A stretch of DNA of 64,000 nucleotides from GCA-002733465 sp965230525 (GCA_965230525.1 OZ246008.1:4092001-4156000); one strand, 5' to 3'; shown: positions 42,775 to 51,806, numbered from the stretch's first letter. The notes: a model not told the origin generated them from the letters alone. Translations and numbers: made by a program.

Positions 42775-44373
42775 ATGAGTAAGAAAACAAAGAACCTTTC
42801 GCCCGACGCCCCTTTACTCCATGCGGCTCATAAAAAACCGGTTACACGACGCGATTTTATCTCGCAGAGCATGTTAGCCGGCTCCGCGAGTGTAGTCACA
42901 CCGTCTATCTTTGGAATGTTTGCCAACCCAAGAAAGGCACAAGCAGCGCTTTCACCTGATATCGAAGCGCTAAAATCAGCTTGTGGTATTGCGGTTCAAG
43001 GTGCAGGCAAAATTCCATTTATCTGTTTTGACTTAGCCGGAGGTGCCAATATTTCTGGCTCAAATGTGCTAGTCGGTAAGGCTGGCGGACAGCTTGATTT
43101 CCTATCGTCTGCGGGCTACAGCAAACTTGGGTTGCCAGGGGATATGATTCCTTCGGTGGTAAACGCGCAAACAGGTCTGTCAGATTTTATCAACAATGAC
43201 TATGGTATTTCTTTCCACACGGACAGCGGATTTTTACGTGGTATACAGGAAAAAACAGATGCGACGACTGCTGCTAATACAGCAGGTGCGATTATTCCAG
43301 CTCGTTCAGATAATGATACCGGCAACAACCCGCACAACCCTATGTACGGCATTAATAAAATTGGCGCTGATGGCTCATTGTTAACTCTGATCGGTTCACG
43401 AAATAGCGATTCAGGTGGTAATTCAATGGCGCCAGCATCAATGATTGACCTTGCGGTTCGTCCAACTAAAGTTGATCGACCCAGTGACGTCACAGGATTA
43501 GTGGATATCGGTGATTTGGTTGGCCTGTTAAGCCAAGAAGATGCAGTTTCTGTTATGGAATCGGTTTATCGAATATCCGATCAAAAAATGAATAATGTGC
43601 AAACTCAAGTTTCAAGCGACGAAGTGATCAAAGAACTGGTTAGATGCGGATATGTGAAAAGCGCCGACTTAGCCGATCGCTTTGGTGACCCAAGCACGCT
43701 TAACCCTGAACTTGATCCCGATATTGTTGGCCCTAATGGCATCTTTACACAAGAAGAATTTGACAGCGATGGTGAGTTTAGAAAAACCGCCTCGGTAATG
43801 AAATTAGTGGTCAATGGATTCGCTGGCGCAGGAACCATTACCATGGGCGGATTCGATTACCACACCGGAGATCGCTCCACTGGTGAGGTGAGAGATCTAA
43901 GAGCTGGCCGCTGTATGGGAGCATGTTTAGAATATGCTAAACGAGTGGGAGTTCCACTGATGATTTACGTCTTTAGTGATGGCTCAGTTGCCAGTAACGG
44001 CATGATAGACGATTCTGAAAATGGACGAGGAAAAGGCGTATGGACAGGCGATAATTCATCAACGGCAAGCTCATTCTTTTTGGTTTACAACCCAGATGGT
44101 CGTGCCCAACTTATTGGCGCTACGCCAGAGGAGCAAGCAGTTCATCAACAAATTGGCTATATGCGTTCGGATGCGTCGGTTGAAACCGCTTCCTCTCCGG
44201 CCGCGAGCAACCCAAATCTCTTGGTAGAAACCGTGCTACTCAACTACATGGCATTGCATGGCGAACAGAATAACTTTGCCACCCTATTCCCTAATCATGG
44301 CTTAGGTAATGCTACCTTGCAAGACAGCTTAACGGCCTTTGAACCAATCGTAAATGGTACGATTGGCTCTTAG
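42775..44373 (+). CDS. Tat-exported DUF1501-like protein
   Basis: A 532-residue protein with a twin-arginine signal (TRRDFIS at 24-30, then AGSASVVTPSIFGMF). The mature part carries FICFDLAGGANISGSNVLVG, a MGGFDYHTGD segment and a LMIYVFSDGSVASN segment, in the order seen in DUF1501/sulfatase-like proteins that often sit beside DUF1588-type cytochromes. Residues that bind metal in that superfamily are only partly recognisable, so activity is uncertain. It follows the di-haem lipoprotein by 12 bases, with a terminator directly after, and is the last gene of the rightward arm. Confidence 0.72.
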   Translation: MSKKTKNLSPDAPLLHAAHKKPVTRRDFISQSMLAGSASVVTPSIFGMFANPRKAQAALSPDIEALKSACGIAVQGAGKIPFICFDLAGGANISGSNVLVGKAGGQLDFLSSAGYSKLGLPGDMIPSVVNAQTGLSDFINNDYGISFHTDSGFLRGIQEKTDATTAANTAGAIIPARSDNDTGNNPHNPMYGINKIGADGSLLTLIGSRNSDSGGNSMAPASMIDLAVRPTKVDRPSDVTGLVDIGDLVGLLSQEDAVSVMESVYRISDQKMNNVQTQVSSDEVIKELVRCGYVKSADLADRFGDPSTLNPELDPDIVGPNGIFTQEEFDSDGEFRKTASVMKLVVNGFAGAGTITMGGFDYHTGDRSTGEVRDLRAGRCMGACLEYAKRVGVPLMIYVFSDGSVASNGMIDDSENGRGKGVWTGDNSSTASSFFLVYNPDGRAQLIGATPEEQAVHQQIGYMRSDASVETASSPAASNPNLLVETVLLNYMALHGEQNNFATLFPNHGLGNATLQDSLTAFEPIVNGTIGS

Positions 44374-44387
44374 CTGCAACTCTATAT

Positions 44388-44411
44388 AGCGACTGATTTG
44401 GTCGCTTTTTT
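44388..44411 (+). terminator. Terminator of the rightward haem-protein operon
   Basis: AGCGAC (44388-44393) pairs with GTCGCT (44401-44406) around TGATTTG and is followed by six T. It lies 15 bases after the DUF1501-like stop and just before the start of the next gene. Confidence 0.88.
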
Positions 44412-44417
44412 ATTAAG

Positions 44418-44987
44418 TTGACTCGCGAATATCAACAACAATTCGAGCAGGCTTTATCCTATCTAAGAAAATTGGAAATTGATAAAGCCCTTTCTATTTT
44501 CTATTGCTTGCTAGCTCACCAGCCCAACAACTGCGACCTGATACGGCAGATTTATCAATTAGAAATACGAAAGAAGCGCTCCAGCGGCTTAATTAAAATA
44601 GCCAACCACATTTTCTTACAACCAGACAAGAGCACAGATTTTCATATCATTGCACTGGAATGTTATCGGCAAGTTAGAGAAAGGTTGGGTTTGAACTACT
44701 TCTTTGATTTAAACGCGGATTCGCTTCTTAATTTACTTTATCACCTCGGTCAGACCAACCGTCAACAAGACACAGAAAACATCCTTGCCAAACTTAAAGA
44801 TGAACAATCGGAACATCCCGAGCTAGCCAAAATATTGTTACGCTATTGTGAACAATTGATTAATAAGAATCAGTATATCCTCGCCAAAAAAGAGCTGGAG
44901 TATTTAATGATTTATTACACCGAAGCGACGACTCAACAGCAAGCTGAAAAACTTTACAATCAGGTTTCGGCGGGAATTCGAGTTTAA
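44418..44987 (+). CDS. TPR-like helical protein, unknown
   Basis: Not recognised as a named family. The 189-residue product is all helical with TPR-like pairs (ALSYLRKLEIDKALSIFYCLLAHQPNN, QLINKNQYILAKKELEYLMIYY). It has no signal peptide or membrane helix, so is cytoplasmic. TTG start at 44418 lies only seven bases after the preceding terminator and lacks a clear ribosome-binding site, so translation may depend on read-through or a different start. It converges on a gene that also carries TPR-like helices. Confidence 0.6.
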   Translation: MTREYQQQFEQALSYLRKLEIDKALSIFYCLLAHQPNNCDLIRQIYQLEIRKKRSSGLIKIANHIFLQPDKSTDFHIIALECYRQVRERLGLNYFFDLNADSLLNLLYHLGQTNRQQDTENILAKLKDEQSEHPELAKILLRYCEQLINKNQYILAKKELEYLMIYYTEATTQQQAEKLYNQVSAGIRV

Positions 44988-45038
44988 TTTACCGAACGAA
45001 TTCGCATTGGAATTAGTAATTCCAATAGTGTATATGGA

Positions 45039-46439
45039 TTAACGAGAAGTAATAATACGTTTATATGCTTCAGCGTTCTCCAAAATACCTTGGTCGACAC
45101 TTCGCTTCAGGATTCGGTCGAGCAGTTCAAGTGCTTTAACATCATCTTGCTCAAACTCGAATTTTAACTTTGCTAAACAAAGGGCAACTGCATCCCACTT
45201 TGTATTGGTAGTCGGCGTGGTTGGATATTTCTGTAATAGGTTGACGGCTTTCGCATAGTGTCGGATTGATTGCAGTTGTTCTGCCATTTCTACCGCAAAT
45301 ACTTCACTTCGTGGTTTGAATTGAATATCTCTTTCAACCAACTGACAATAGTATTCCGCTGCTCGAGAGTACAGATTTTTTTCAGCAAGGTGATTAAAGT
45401 AGTCTTCACACACCTTCTCGACATAAGAATACTGTTCCTGAAAGTGATAAATAGAAATTAACTTTTCGTATGCAACTAATAATTTTGAGTCATCAATTAA
45501 TCGCCACAGAATTTTGGCAGCGTCTTCAAATCGCCCTTCTTGAACATAGATATCAACCTCAATCAAAGGTGAATTTTTTCGCGTACGAAGCTTGCTACGT
45601 TGGGTACTTCTGACGCTATAATTTAATTCAACATGATGTTTAAACACCAGACGCCCCATCAACCGAAAGCTAAATTGTAAGACTAGAATACCAAAACAAA
45701 AGGTTAATAATGACTTAACAAAAAATAGGTTCGTTGCTGGAGAAAAATTAAAAAACGGTAGTGAGAAACATACAAAAACTAAACACCAGAGTAAAAACAC
45801 GCCCCAATAAGCCTTAGAAAATAATTTAACGATCTCAAATATTTTACGCGGATTAAGGGCTGAGAAAAATTGTTTTTCCATCATGATAATAACTAATGAA
45901 GCTGGAATTCCAAATACAAACCATGCCGCTATCAGGTTTCCAAAGACACCACCGAACAATAACGACTTATTGACAAGAGCCACCACCAAAATTAGATAAA
46001 TAAATAATTTGATAAGAACATCAAATGTTAAATATTGAGAAATTTTTTTAAGTTGCAAAGGTGCAGATTCATTATTGGACAGCCTTTCTAAAGCATAAAA
46101 ATTGAACCCCAACAATGGCACTAAAGCGAGTCCCATCAATATTACTAGCAGCCAAGTGTTTAAAGAATACAATGCTACGAACGCGAGCGCGATTGATGTA
46201 ATTATTGTTAACCCCATAGCTTTTAGTTGCAGTACGGGATTCAATAGTTGACCAAGGCTCAAATTTACATGGCTATCAGAGATACTTAAGCTAGTGAGGG
46301 TCTTACGACAAAGCAAGCAGCTCGGAAATAGGTCACCTCTCGGATCAGTGACACAATTAAGGCAAGAGTTTATTTGGCAGTGAGCACAAAACCAACTTGC
46401 AGGTTCTGAGGGGTGATATTTACAACAAGTGACACTCAT
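45039..46439 (-). CDS. B-box-type zinc finger, membrane and TPR protein
   Basis: A 466-residue protein with three parts. The N-terminus is a Cys/His-rich zinc finger of B-box style (CKYHPSEPASWFCAHCQINSCLNC and SCLLC, residues 5-45). Residues about 75-265 form roughly five membrane helices. The C-terminal 160 residues are soluble TPR-like helices (GRFEDAAKILWRLIDDSK, YSYVEKVCEDYFNHL). The AAGGA site precedes the ATG at 46437-46439. It converges on the TPR-like gene at 44418. Function unknown; zinc finger plus membrane plus TPR suggests an assembly or scaffold role. Confidence 0.7.
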   Translation of the reverse strand: MSVTCCKYHPSEPASWFCAHCQINSCLNCVTDPRGDLFPSCLLCRKTLTSLSISDSHVNLSLGQLLNPVLQLKAMGLTIITSIALAFVALYSLNTWLLVILMGLALVPLLGFNFYALERLSNNESAPLQLKKISQYLTFDVLIKLFIYLILVVALVNKSLLFGGVFGNLIAAWFVFGIPASLVIIMMEKQFFSALNPRKIFEIVKLFSKAYWGVFLLWCLVFVCFSLPFFNFSPATNLFFVKSLLTFCFGILVLQFSFRLMGRLVFKHHVELNYSVRSTQRSKLRTRKNSPLIEVDIYVQEGRFEDAAKILWRLIDDSKLLVAYEKLISIYHFQEQYSYVEKVCEDYFNHLAEKNLYSRAAEYYCQLVERDIQFKPRSEVFAVEMAEQLQSIRHYAKAVNLLQKYPTTPTTNTKWDAVALCLAKLKFEFEQDDVKALELLDRILKRSVDQGILENAEAYKRIITSR

Positions 46440-46539
46440 TTGTTACGTATCCTTACGCGCAGGCGGACAAAGAAAATTACTGACACTCTCTAGGATACAG
46501 GCAAACGAACCAAGTCCAAATTAATTCCAAACCGTTTAT

Positions 46540-47247
46540 CTAATTCCAAATCACTTTACCACCATTACTGTCGGCAATTTCTTTCAAGTATTTTTCATGT
46601 TCTGCCAACTCTTGTTCAGAGCTACGGATCACTTTAAATGGCTCGCGGTTTGCTGGAAGGCGTCGAATTCCTTCTTCATCACGGCTACTGTTCAAATAGT
46701 CTTGCTTGTGGGTCAAAGTGAGATCCGTTTGCCCACCGGTCATTCCCAAATAAACGTCTGCTAAAATTTCAGAGTCGAGCAATGCGCCATGAAGATCACG
46801 ATGACTATTGTCAATAAAGTAACGTTTACATAAGGCATCGAGATTATTTTTTTGCCCAGGATGCATTTGTCTCGCCAAAACCAAGGTATCTAAGACACTG
46901 CAATAATCACTCATTTTACCCAAATCGCGACCAAGAGATTTCATTTCCCAATCAAGAAAACCAATATCGAAGGGGGCATTGTGAATGACCAGCTCTGCGC
47001 CTTTCACATACTGCAAAAAGTCATCAATTACATCTTCAAACAAGGGTTTGTCAGCCAAAAACTCATTAGTGATCCCGTGAACTTCGATAGCCCCCTCTTC
47101 GACCTCTCGCTGGGGGTTTAAGTAAACGTGGAAGTGATTCCCTGTGAGCTTTCGGTCGACCATTTCGACACAACCGATCTCGATGATTTTGTGCCCCTGA
47201 GAAGGTTCCAATCCTGTCGTTTCTGTATCAAGTACAATTTGTCGCAT
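46540..47247 (-). CDS. dnaQ: DNA polymerase III epsilon subunit (proofreading exonuclease)
   Basis: 3'-5' exonuclease of the replicative polymerase. DEDDh motifs: ExoI DTETTG (D7, E9), ExoII HNAPFDIGFLDWE, ExoIII HRDLHGALLDSEILADVY. The 235-residue length and the C-terminal extension after the exonuclease domain are normal for gammaproteobacterial epsilon (E. coli 243). ATG at 47245-47247. It follows rnhA by 35 bases on the same strand; in E. coli the two are divergent. Confidence 0.96.
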   Translation of the reverse strand: MRQIVLDTETTGLEPSQGHKIIEIGCVEMVDRKLTGNHFHVYLNPQREVEEGAIEVHGITNEFLADKPLFEDVIDDFLQYVKGAELVIHNAPFDIGFLDWEMKSLGRDLGKMSDYCSVLDTLVLARQMHPGQKNNLDALCKRYFIDNSHRDLHGALLDSEILADVYLGMTGGQTDLTLTHKQDYLNSSRDEEGIRRLPANREPFKVIRSSEQELAEHEKYLKEIADSNGGKVIWN

Positions 47248-47281
47248 AATAGGTTTTTTTCTTATTAATCAAACAAGTGGT

Positions 47282-47713
47282 TTAAAGCTCATCAATGCCG
47301 CGGTTAGCTAGTTGATCGGCTTTTTCATTTTCAGGATGTCCGCTGTGACCTTTAACCCATTTCCAATCAACTTGGTGTCGTTGGTTTTGTTGGTCAAGCA
47401 ATTTCCACAGATCCGCATTTTTTACCGGTTTTCTTTGCGAGTTTTTCCAGTCCTTTTTTTTCCAACCTGCAAGCCACTCGGTAATACCTTTTCTAACATA
47501 TTGAGAATCGGTTGTGAGAACCACTACACTTGGTTTTTTAATCGCTTCTAGCGCTTTAATCGCCGCGGTAAGCTCCATTCTATTATTGGTGGTTTCGGGC
47601 TCGCCACCATAAAGCTCTTTTTCATGGCGTCCCGCTCTAAGCAAAGCTCCCCACCCGCCGGGCCCGGGATTTCCGCGACATGCACCATCTGTGTATACTT
47701 CTATTTTGCTCAA
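47282..47713 (-). CDS. rnhA: Ribonuclease HI
   Basis: Cuts the RNA strand of RNA-DNA hybrids. Catalytic acidic residues are seen in YTDGACRGNPGPGGWG (first Asp), NNRMELTAAIKAL (Glu), TTDSQYV (Asp) and KGHSGHPENEKADQLA (His and last Asp). 143 residues with the basic protrusion KKKDWKNSQRKPVKN, as in E. coli RNase HI. Start is TTG at 47711-47713 with AGG eight bases upstream. Between a methyltransferase-like gene and dnaQ, all leftward. Confidence 0.96.
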   Translation of the reverse strand: MSKIEVYTDGACRGNPGPGGWGALLRAGRHEKELYGGEPETTNNRMELTAAIKALEAIKKPSVVVLTTDSQYVRKGITEWLAGWKKKDWKNSQRKPVKNADLWKLLDQQNQRHQVDWKWVKGHSGHPENEKADQLANRGIDEL

Positions 47714-47811
47714 CTATAAAACCTCGGTTGATTTTGGGTTAGACCAAGATGCAATAGTCTAACAAATAAACGCAAAGACTATTAGTAGTTTGAGGTGATA
47801 GTCTTAAGTGT

Positions 47812-48582
47812 CTATTTAAGCTTCTTTAAGTAGTCGTCGACCTGACTACTCACCGAGGTATCCGCAAACCGAGGGCTAACAAGTTTCCGATTACTTCGCC
47901 AACTCGGTCGAATGGGGATCATGGTGGATACTTTCTTTTTGGCAACAATAATGTAGTAACCCGAAGTATAATCGCTAACCCATTGAGATAATCGTTTAAA
48001 CCAAAATGGGCCTTTGTTGCGCGAGATTCTATTTCCCAATGGACTAATGGGAATTTCACTGCTGACTTCTAACCCAAGCAATCTAAACCAATCGTTAATG
48101 CGCAATTTTCCAAAAAGGCTTGGGTTCAAATTCTTTCGCAAGACAGCCCCTATCAGTCGCTTTTTGAAACTAATGGCACTCATGGGATTCTCCAAGATGA
48201 GAATCACATGCCCTTCAGGAATTAATACTCGCTCTACTTCACGTAAAATTTGGTGTGGATACTGACTGCTTTGAATAATTTCTGGCAACACCACCAGGTC
48301 GATACTGTCTGAGGCAATGGGTAACTCGGTATAGGCGCAGCACAGATCGCCTTGCTCCGGCGTTTCAGAAATGATTACCGAGTGCTTAACCACCACGTTA
48401 TCACCGACCAACGCTTTAGCTCGCGGCGAATATAAGATGGCAAAATAACCAAAAATTCCGCTTAAAAGCTGTTTTAACTCACTTTGAGCTAATTCGAAGT
48501 GCTCTGTCGAAAAGCTATTTTTTAGCTCTCGAAAAAGTCTTCGTTGCCAGTTTCGGCGTACATTTTTAAGTCTATTTAGCAT
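47812..48582 (-). CDS. YafS-like class I methyltransferase-domain protein
   Basis: A 256-residue protein related to the YafS-type SAM methyltransferase found next to rnhA in gammaproteobacteria. Visible: DSIDLVVLPEIIQSSQYPHQILREVERVLIPEGHVILILENP, the motif-4/post-motif region of this class. The glycine-rich SAM loop (motif I, ExGxGxG) is not recognisable at the N-terminus, so catalytic ability is uncertain. Basic C-terminus with PIRPSWRSNRK. ATG at 48580-48582. Divergent from mltD; the gloB gene that often lies between them is absent. Confidence 0.8.
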   Translation of the reverse strand: MLNRLKNVRRNWQRRLFRELKNSFSTEHFELAQSELKQLLSGIFGYFAILYSPRAKALVGDNVVVKHSVIISETPEQGDLCCAYTELPIASDSIDLVVLPEIIQSSQYPHQILREVERVLIPEGHVILILENPMSAISFKKRLIGAVLRKNLNPSLFGKLRINDWFRLLGLEVSSEIPISPLGNRISRNKGPFWFKRLSQWVSDYTSGYYIIVAKKKVSTMIPIRPSWRSNRKLVSPRFADTSVSSQVDDYLKKLK

Positions 48583-48864
48583 ATTTCGATTATCTAACTG
48601 GTTGTTTATTAAATACTTCTGTTACAAAACAAACTCGCGCAATCTATTTGGAGTCATCTATAATGATAGCTAAACTAAGTTAGAAACGGTTAGAACATTT
48701 GTCTCTAAGCTGCCAAAATTTAAGGTAAATTTGACATATTCATTACCAGAAAATACCATGTGGGATTGGTACTTTCAATTGTTGAATGACTCATTTGTTG
48801 AACCGCACGCGCTGGTAGAAACAAACTTGTTTTTCTCGTTTTCAGTTGTCGTTAGGAAGTTCTT

Positions 48865-50454
48865 TTGAAAAGATTAAGTTTACTCATTATTTGCGCCGTT
48901 GCTCTTACCGGTTGTGGCAAACTCTTTCCAAAGCAAGATCAGCTTGCTCAACCCGCTGTTGAAGCTGAACCCATTGCTAGCCTCACCCCCGAATTAGTGC
49001 CATTGGAGGTTTGTGAATTCAAGCCTGGCCCGACCGATCCTGAAGCCTATGCCGATGCTTGGGAGCGAATAACCGCTCAAATGCAAATGCAAGTGCCAGA
49101 TAATCGACGTGTTCGCGCACAAAAGTCTTGGTATTTAAATCACCCTTCTTATTTAGAGCGGGTTAGCAAGCGAGCAAGCCCTTACTTGTATTTTATAGTT
49201 GATGAAATTGAAAAGCGTAATTTGCCCTTGGAGCTGGCTTTACTTCCTATCGTCGAAAGCGCCTTTGACCCTTTCGCCTATTCACATGGGCGAGCATCTG
49301 GAATGTGGCAGTTTATACCAGGTACCGGCAAAGGATACGGACTAACCCAAAACTGGTGGTACGACGGCCGCCGAGATGTTTATTTATCGACTCATGCGGC
49401 ACTAGACTATTTAGCCTACTTGCACAAACACTTTGATGGTGATTGGCTTCATGCGCTTGCTGCGTACAATTCAGGACTTGGAAATGTTGGAAGAGCGATC
49501 CGTAAAAATAAAAAGAAAGGAAAACCGACGGATTTTTGGTCTCTAAAACTCCCGAAAGAAACCAAGGCTTATGTGCCTAAACTACTGGCACTAGCTGAAA
49601 TTTTAAGAAATAGAGAAATCAATAAAACCACTTGGACTTTTGTTGCTAATGAGCCTTATTTTGTGCGGCTTCCTACCGAGTATCAAATTGACTTAAGCCT
49701 TGCCGCGGGCCTTAGCGAACAATCCATGGATGAGTTTTATCAATTGAATCCGGCGTTCAATCATTGGGCAACGCCGCCTAATGGACCGCACTACTTGCTT
49801 TTCCCTATTGAGAAAAAAGAGACCTTTATCAATAACCTTAAGACTATTCCTCAGAATGAGCGAATTGCACATAAGCGCTATACCGTTAATAAAGGCGATA
49901 CATTAAGCACAATCGCCAAAAGGTTCTCAACCACTGTTAAGTTGTTGAAATCAAATAACAATTTGTATAAAAATCAAATTAAAATTGGCCAGATGTTGTT
50001 GATCCCTGTGCCCTCAGAAAAAAGGGCTGCCTATGTTAAAAGTGCGCACCAACGCTTACTTGCAAAACAGTCGACCAATCGTAAAGGCCATAAGCGGGCA
50101 GTGACTGTCAAACCAGGTGATTCATTCTGGACCCTGTCTCGAAAACATAATGTCACAGTTAGGAAGCTCGCGGCTTGGAATAATATGGCACCTAACGACA
50201 CCTTAAGGGTTGGTCAAAAACTAGTGCTTTGGACAAAATCACCGGGCAAATTTACCGGCTTAATGAACTCAAAGCAAAGAACCAAGAAGATTCGCTATAA
50301 GGTACGTAGTGGCGACTCATTTGCCAGAATAGCCGAGAAGTTTAATGTGAGTCTGAGTAAAATTAAGCAGTGGAACAAATCTTTGAGCCGCAAAAAGTAC
50401 CTGCAGCCCGGTCAATCTTTGACGCTATTTGTCGATATTACCAACCAGCTATAA
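48865..50454 (+). CDS. mltD: Membrane-bound lytic murein transglycosylase D
   Basis: Cleaves peptidoglycan glycan strands to 1,6-anhydro products. Lipoprotein signal ALTGC (Cys17); an SLT goose-type domain with catalytic E131 in LPIVESAFDPFAYS, then GRASGMWQFIPGTGKGYGL. Three LysM repeats follow at about 335-385, 410-455 and 475-525 (YTVNKGDTLSTIAKRF, VTVKPGDSFWTLSRKH, YKVRSGDSFARIAEKF). 529 residues. The TTG at 48865 has GGAAG before it. It converges on the MarR-GNAT gene; an 8-base hairpin covers both stop codons. Confidence 0.93.
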   Translation: MKRLSLLIICAVALTGCGKLFPKQDQLAQPAVEAEPIASLTPELVPLEVCEFKPGPTDPEAYADAWERITAQMQMQVPDNRRVRAQKSWYLNHPSYLERVSKRASPYLYFIVDEIEKRNLPLELALLPIVESAFDPFAYSHGRASGMWQFIPGTGKGYGLTQNWWYDGRRDVYLSTHAALDYLAYLHKHFDGDWLHALAAYNSGLGNVGRAIRKNKKKGKPTDFWSLKLPKETKAYVPKLLALAEILRNREINKTTWTFVANEPYFVRLPTEYQIDLSLAAGLSEQSMDEFYQLNPAFNHWATPPNGPHYLLFPIEKKETFINNLKTIPQNERIAHKRYTVNKGDTLSTIAKRFSTTVKLLKSNNNLYKNQIKIGQMLLIPVPSEKRAAYVKSAHQRLLAKQSTNRKGHKRAVTVKPGDSFWTLSRKHNVTVRKLAAWNNMAPNDTLRVGQKLVLWTKSPGKFTGLMNSKQRTKKIRYKVRSGDSFARIAEKFNVSLSKIKQWNKSLSRKKYLQPGQSLTLFVDITNQL

Positions 50455-50463
50455 AAGCTGGTT
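50443..50463. terminator. Hairpin over the stops of two converging genes
   Basis: AACCAGCT (50443-50450) pairs perfectly with AGCTGGTT (50456-50463) around ATAAA. The mltD stop codon lies within the loop/3' arm and the MarR-GNAT stop sits at the edge of the right arm. There is no T-run, so it may act as a bidirectional transcript-end stem rather than a classic terminator. Confidence 0.5.
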
Positions 50464-51436
50464 AAGCGGATTTAGATTGCTGCGGCTTGTCTTTGTAGAC
50501 CATATAAATATCTGCCCTTGAATAGCTAGGCTGTTCATTTGGAAATTTTTGCTCTTCAAATCCAAATTTATCATACAAATTAAGTGCCGCCGTAAGTTGA
50601 CGGTTAGATTCTAAGAAAAGACCTTTAAAATCAGTAGCTTGATACTGTTGAATGGCTGCCCGTAAAAGTTTTTCGCCAATTCCTAATCCTTGATAATCTT
50701 CCTCCACGGCCATTTTCGAAAGCTCCAATAAGCCATCTTTTCTGGCCATTAGTGCTGCGGTGCCAACGATCTTTTCTTTAATTCTCGCCATAAGGACAAA
50801 TCCCCCGGGCTTGATGATTTTACCCATTGGATCAGACAGTATTTCATGATCAATGTCTTCAACGTAGAAATAGCGCTCTAACCAGCTTCGATTAAGACTA
50901 TAAAAACTATCACCATGCTCTGGTAAAAAGTGCACGATTTCTACGGATTTGATCAACCTCTCTTTTCTTAAATCGGCCATTCGATCAGTTAAAGTGGACT
51001 GATTTAATTGGCGTTCCAGAAGATCTAGATTACTCATCATATTCCCGCCAGACGTAGTCATCATCCTTCCCAACACCACTTGCATGTCTTTCCAAATAGG
51101 CATAAGTTTGTCGAGCAGCTCATAGCCCGATGGCGTAATCGATAAAAGCCGCCGCCGCTCATCACTGTCATCGACATGATGGTAGACCCAGCCTTTTTGT
51201 TGCAATTTTTTACTCATCTGGCTAATCGCAGGGTGAGTTTGCCCTAGAACATCTGCCAACTCAGTGACTGACATCGACTCATTTTCATTTAATAATTGGA
51301 GTAACGGAAAATTTCGCGCATGAAAATGAATTTTTTCGAGCTTATAGACATCATCTAGTTGACGAAAAAGTAGTTCACTCAGTCGTTTAAGACGAGACCC
51401 CAGACCTAAAATCCCTAAGTCATTCAGATTTTTCAT
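50462..51436 (-). CDS. MarR-type regulator fused to GNAT acetyltransferase
   Basis: A 324-residue fusion. Residues 1-145 are a MarR winged helix (MSVTELADVLGQTHPAISQMSKKLQQKGWV, DDSDERRRLLSITPSGYELL). Residues about 165-320 are a GNAT domain with the acetyl-CoA loop EDYQGLGIGEKLLRAAI (about 247-263) and an ALNLYDKFGFEEQ motif near the end. Such fusions occur across Proteobacteria; ligand and target genes are unknown. It is alone on its strand, upstream of nothing related, though the NatAB-type exporter genes are next on the same strand. Start ATG at 51434-51436. Confidence 0.9.
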   Translation of the reverse strand: MKNLNDLGILGLGSRLKRLSELLFRQLDDVYKLEKIHFHARNFPLLQLLNENESMSVTELADVLGQTHPAISQMSKKLQQKGWVYHHVDDSDERRRLLSITPSGYELLDKLMPIWKDMQVVLGRMMTTSGGNMMSNLDLLERQLNQSTLTDRMADLRKERLIKSVEIVHFLPEHGDSFYSLNRSWLERYFYVEDIDHEILSDPMGKIIKPGGFVLMARIKEKIVGTAALMARKDGLLELSKMAVEEDYQGLGIGEKLLRAAIQQYQATDFKGLFLESNRQLTAALNLYDKFGFEEQKFPNEQPSYSRADIYMVYKDKPQQSKSA

Positions 51437-51806
51437 TTTTTTCCTTATATATTAATGCGTTACAAAAAGTCATTGATATAAATGCAAGGAAGCAGTGAGT
51501 GAGTTTTATAGTACTTTGACTGCAATCCATGAACCAAGTATAGACCGATATTTTCCGTTTGCAGTTTTATGAGAAGGATTTAGGTAATTTGTTACGTAAT
51601 CAGGTTAAATTTGTTAAAAAATTGCCCGACCAGGCTTAGTTTTGTAGTGAAATATCTCATTAATTAAGAGATTAAATGCTCTATTTTAGCACTCTATTTT
51701 AGTCGTCGAGGTTGGCAATGTGCCGGTATGCTGAGTTGATTTTGGTATAGAACTGGGTAGTTAGGCTAATTGGCGCTCACCAACTAGCCTAAACATTCGT
51801 TTTCGC
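51437..51806. other. Intergenic region between ABC permease and MarR-GNAT genes
   Basis: 370 bases without a gene. A likely minus-strand promoter for the MarR-GNAT gene lies near 51465-51490, with TTGCAT and TGTAAC 17 bases apart. A strong hairpin at 51761-51792, close to the stop of the ABC permease, probably ends that transcript. The middle is AT-rich and shows nothing else. Confidence 0.4.
51761..51792 (-). terminator. Hairpin after the ABC permease gene
   Basis: TTAGGCTA plus TTGG (51761-51773) pairs with CCAA plus TAGCCTAA (51780-51792), twelve pairs and one A-C mismatch, loop CGCTCA. It begins 15 bases after the permease stop on the minus strand. No T-run follows, so it may slow or protect the transcript end rather than stop it alone. 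Confidence 0.5.
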
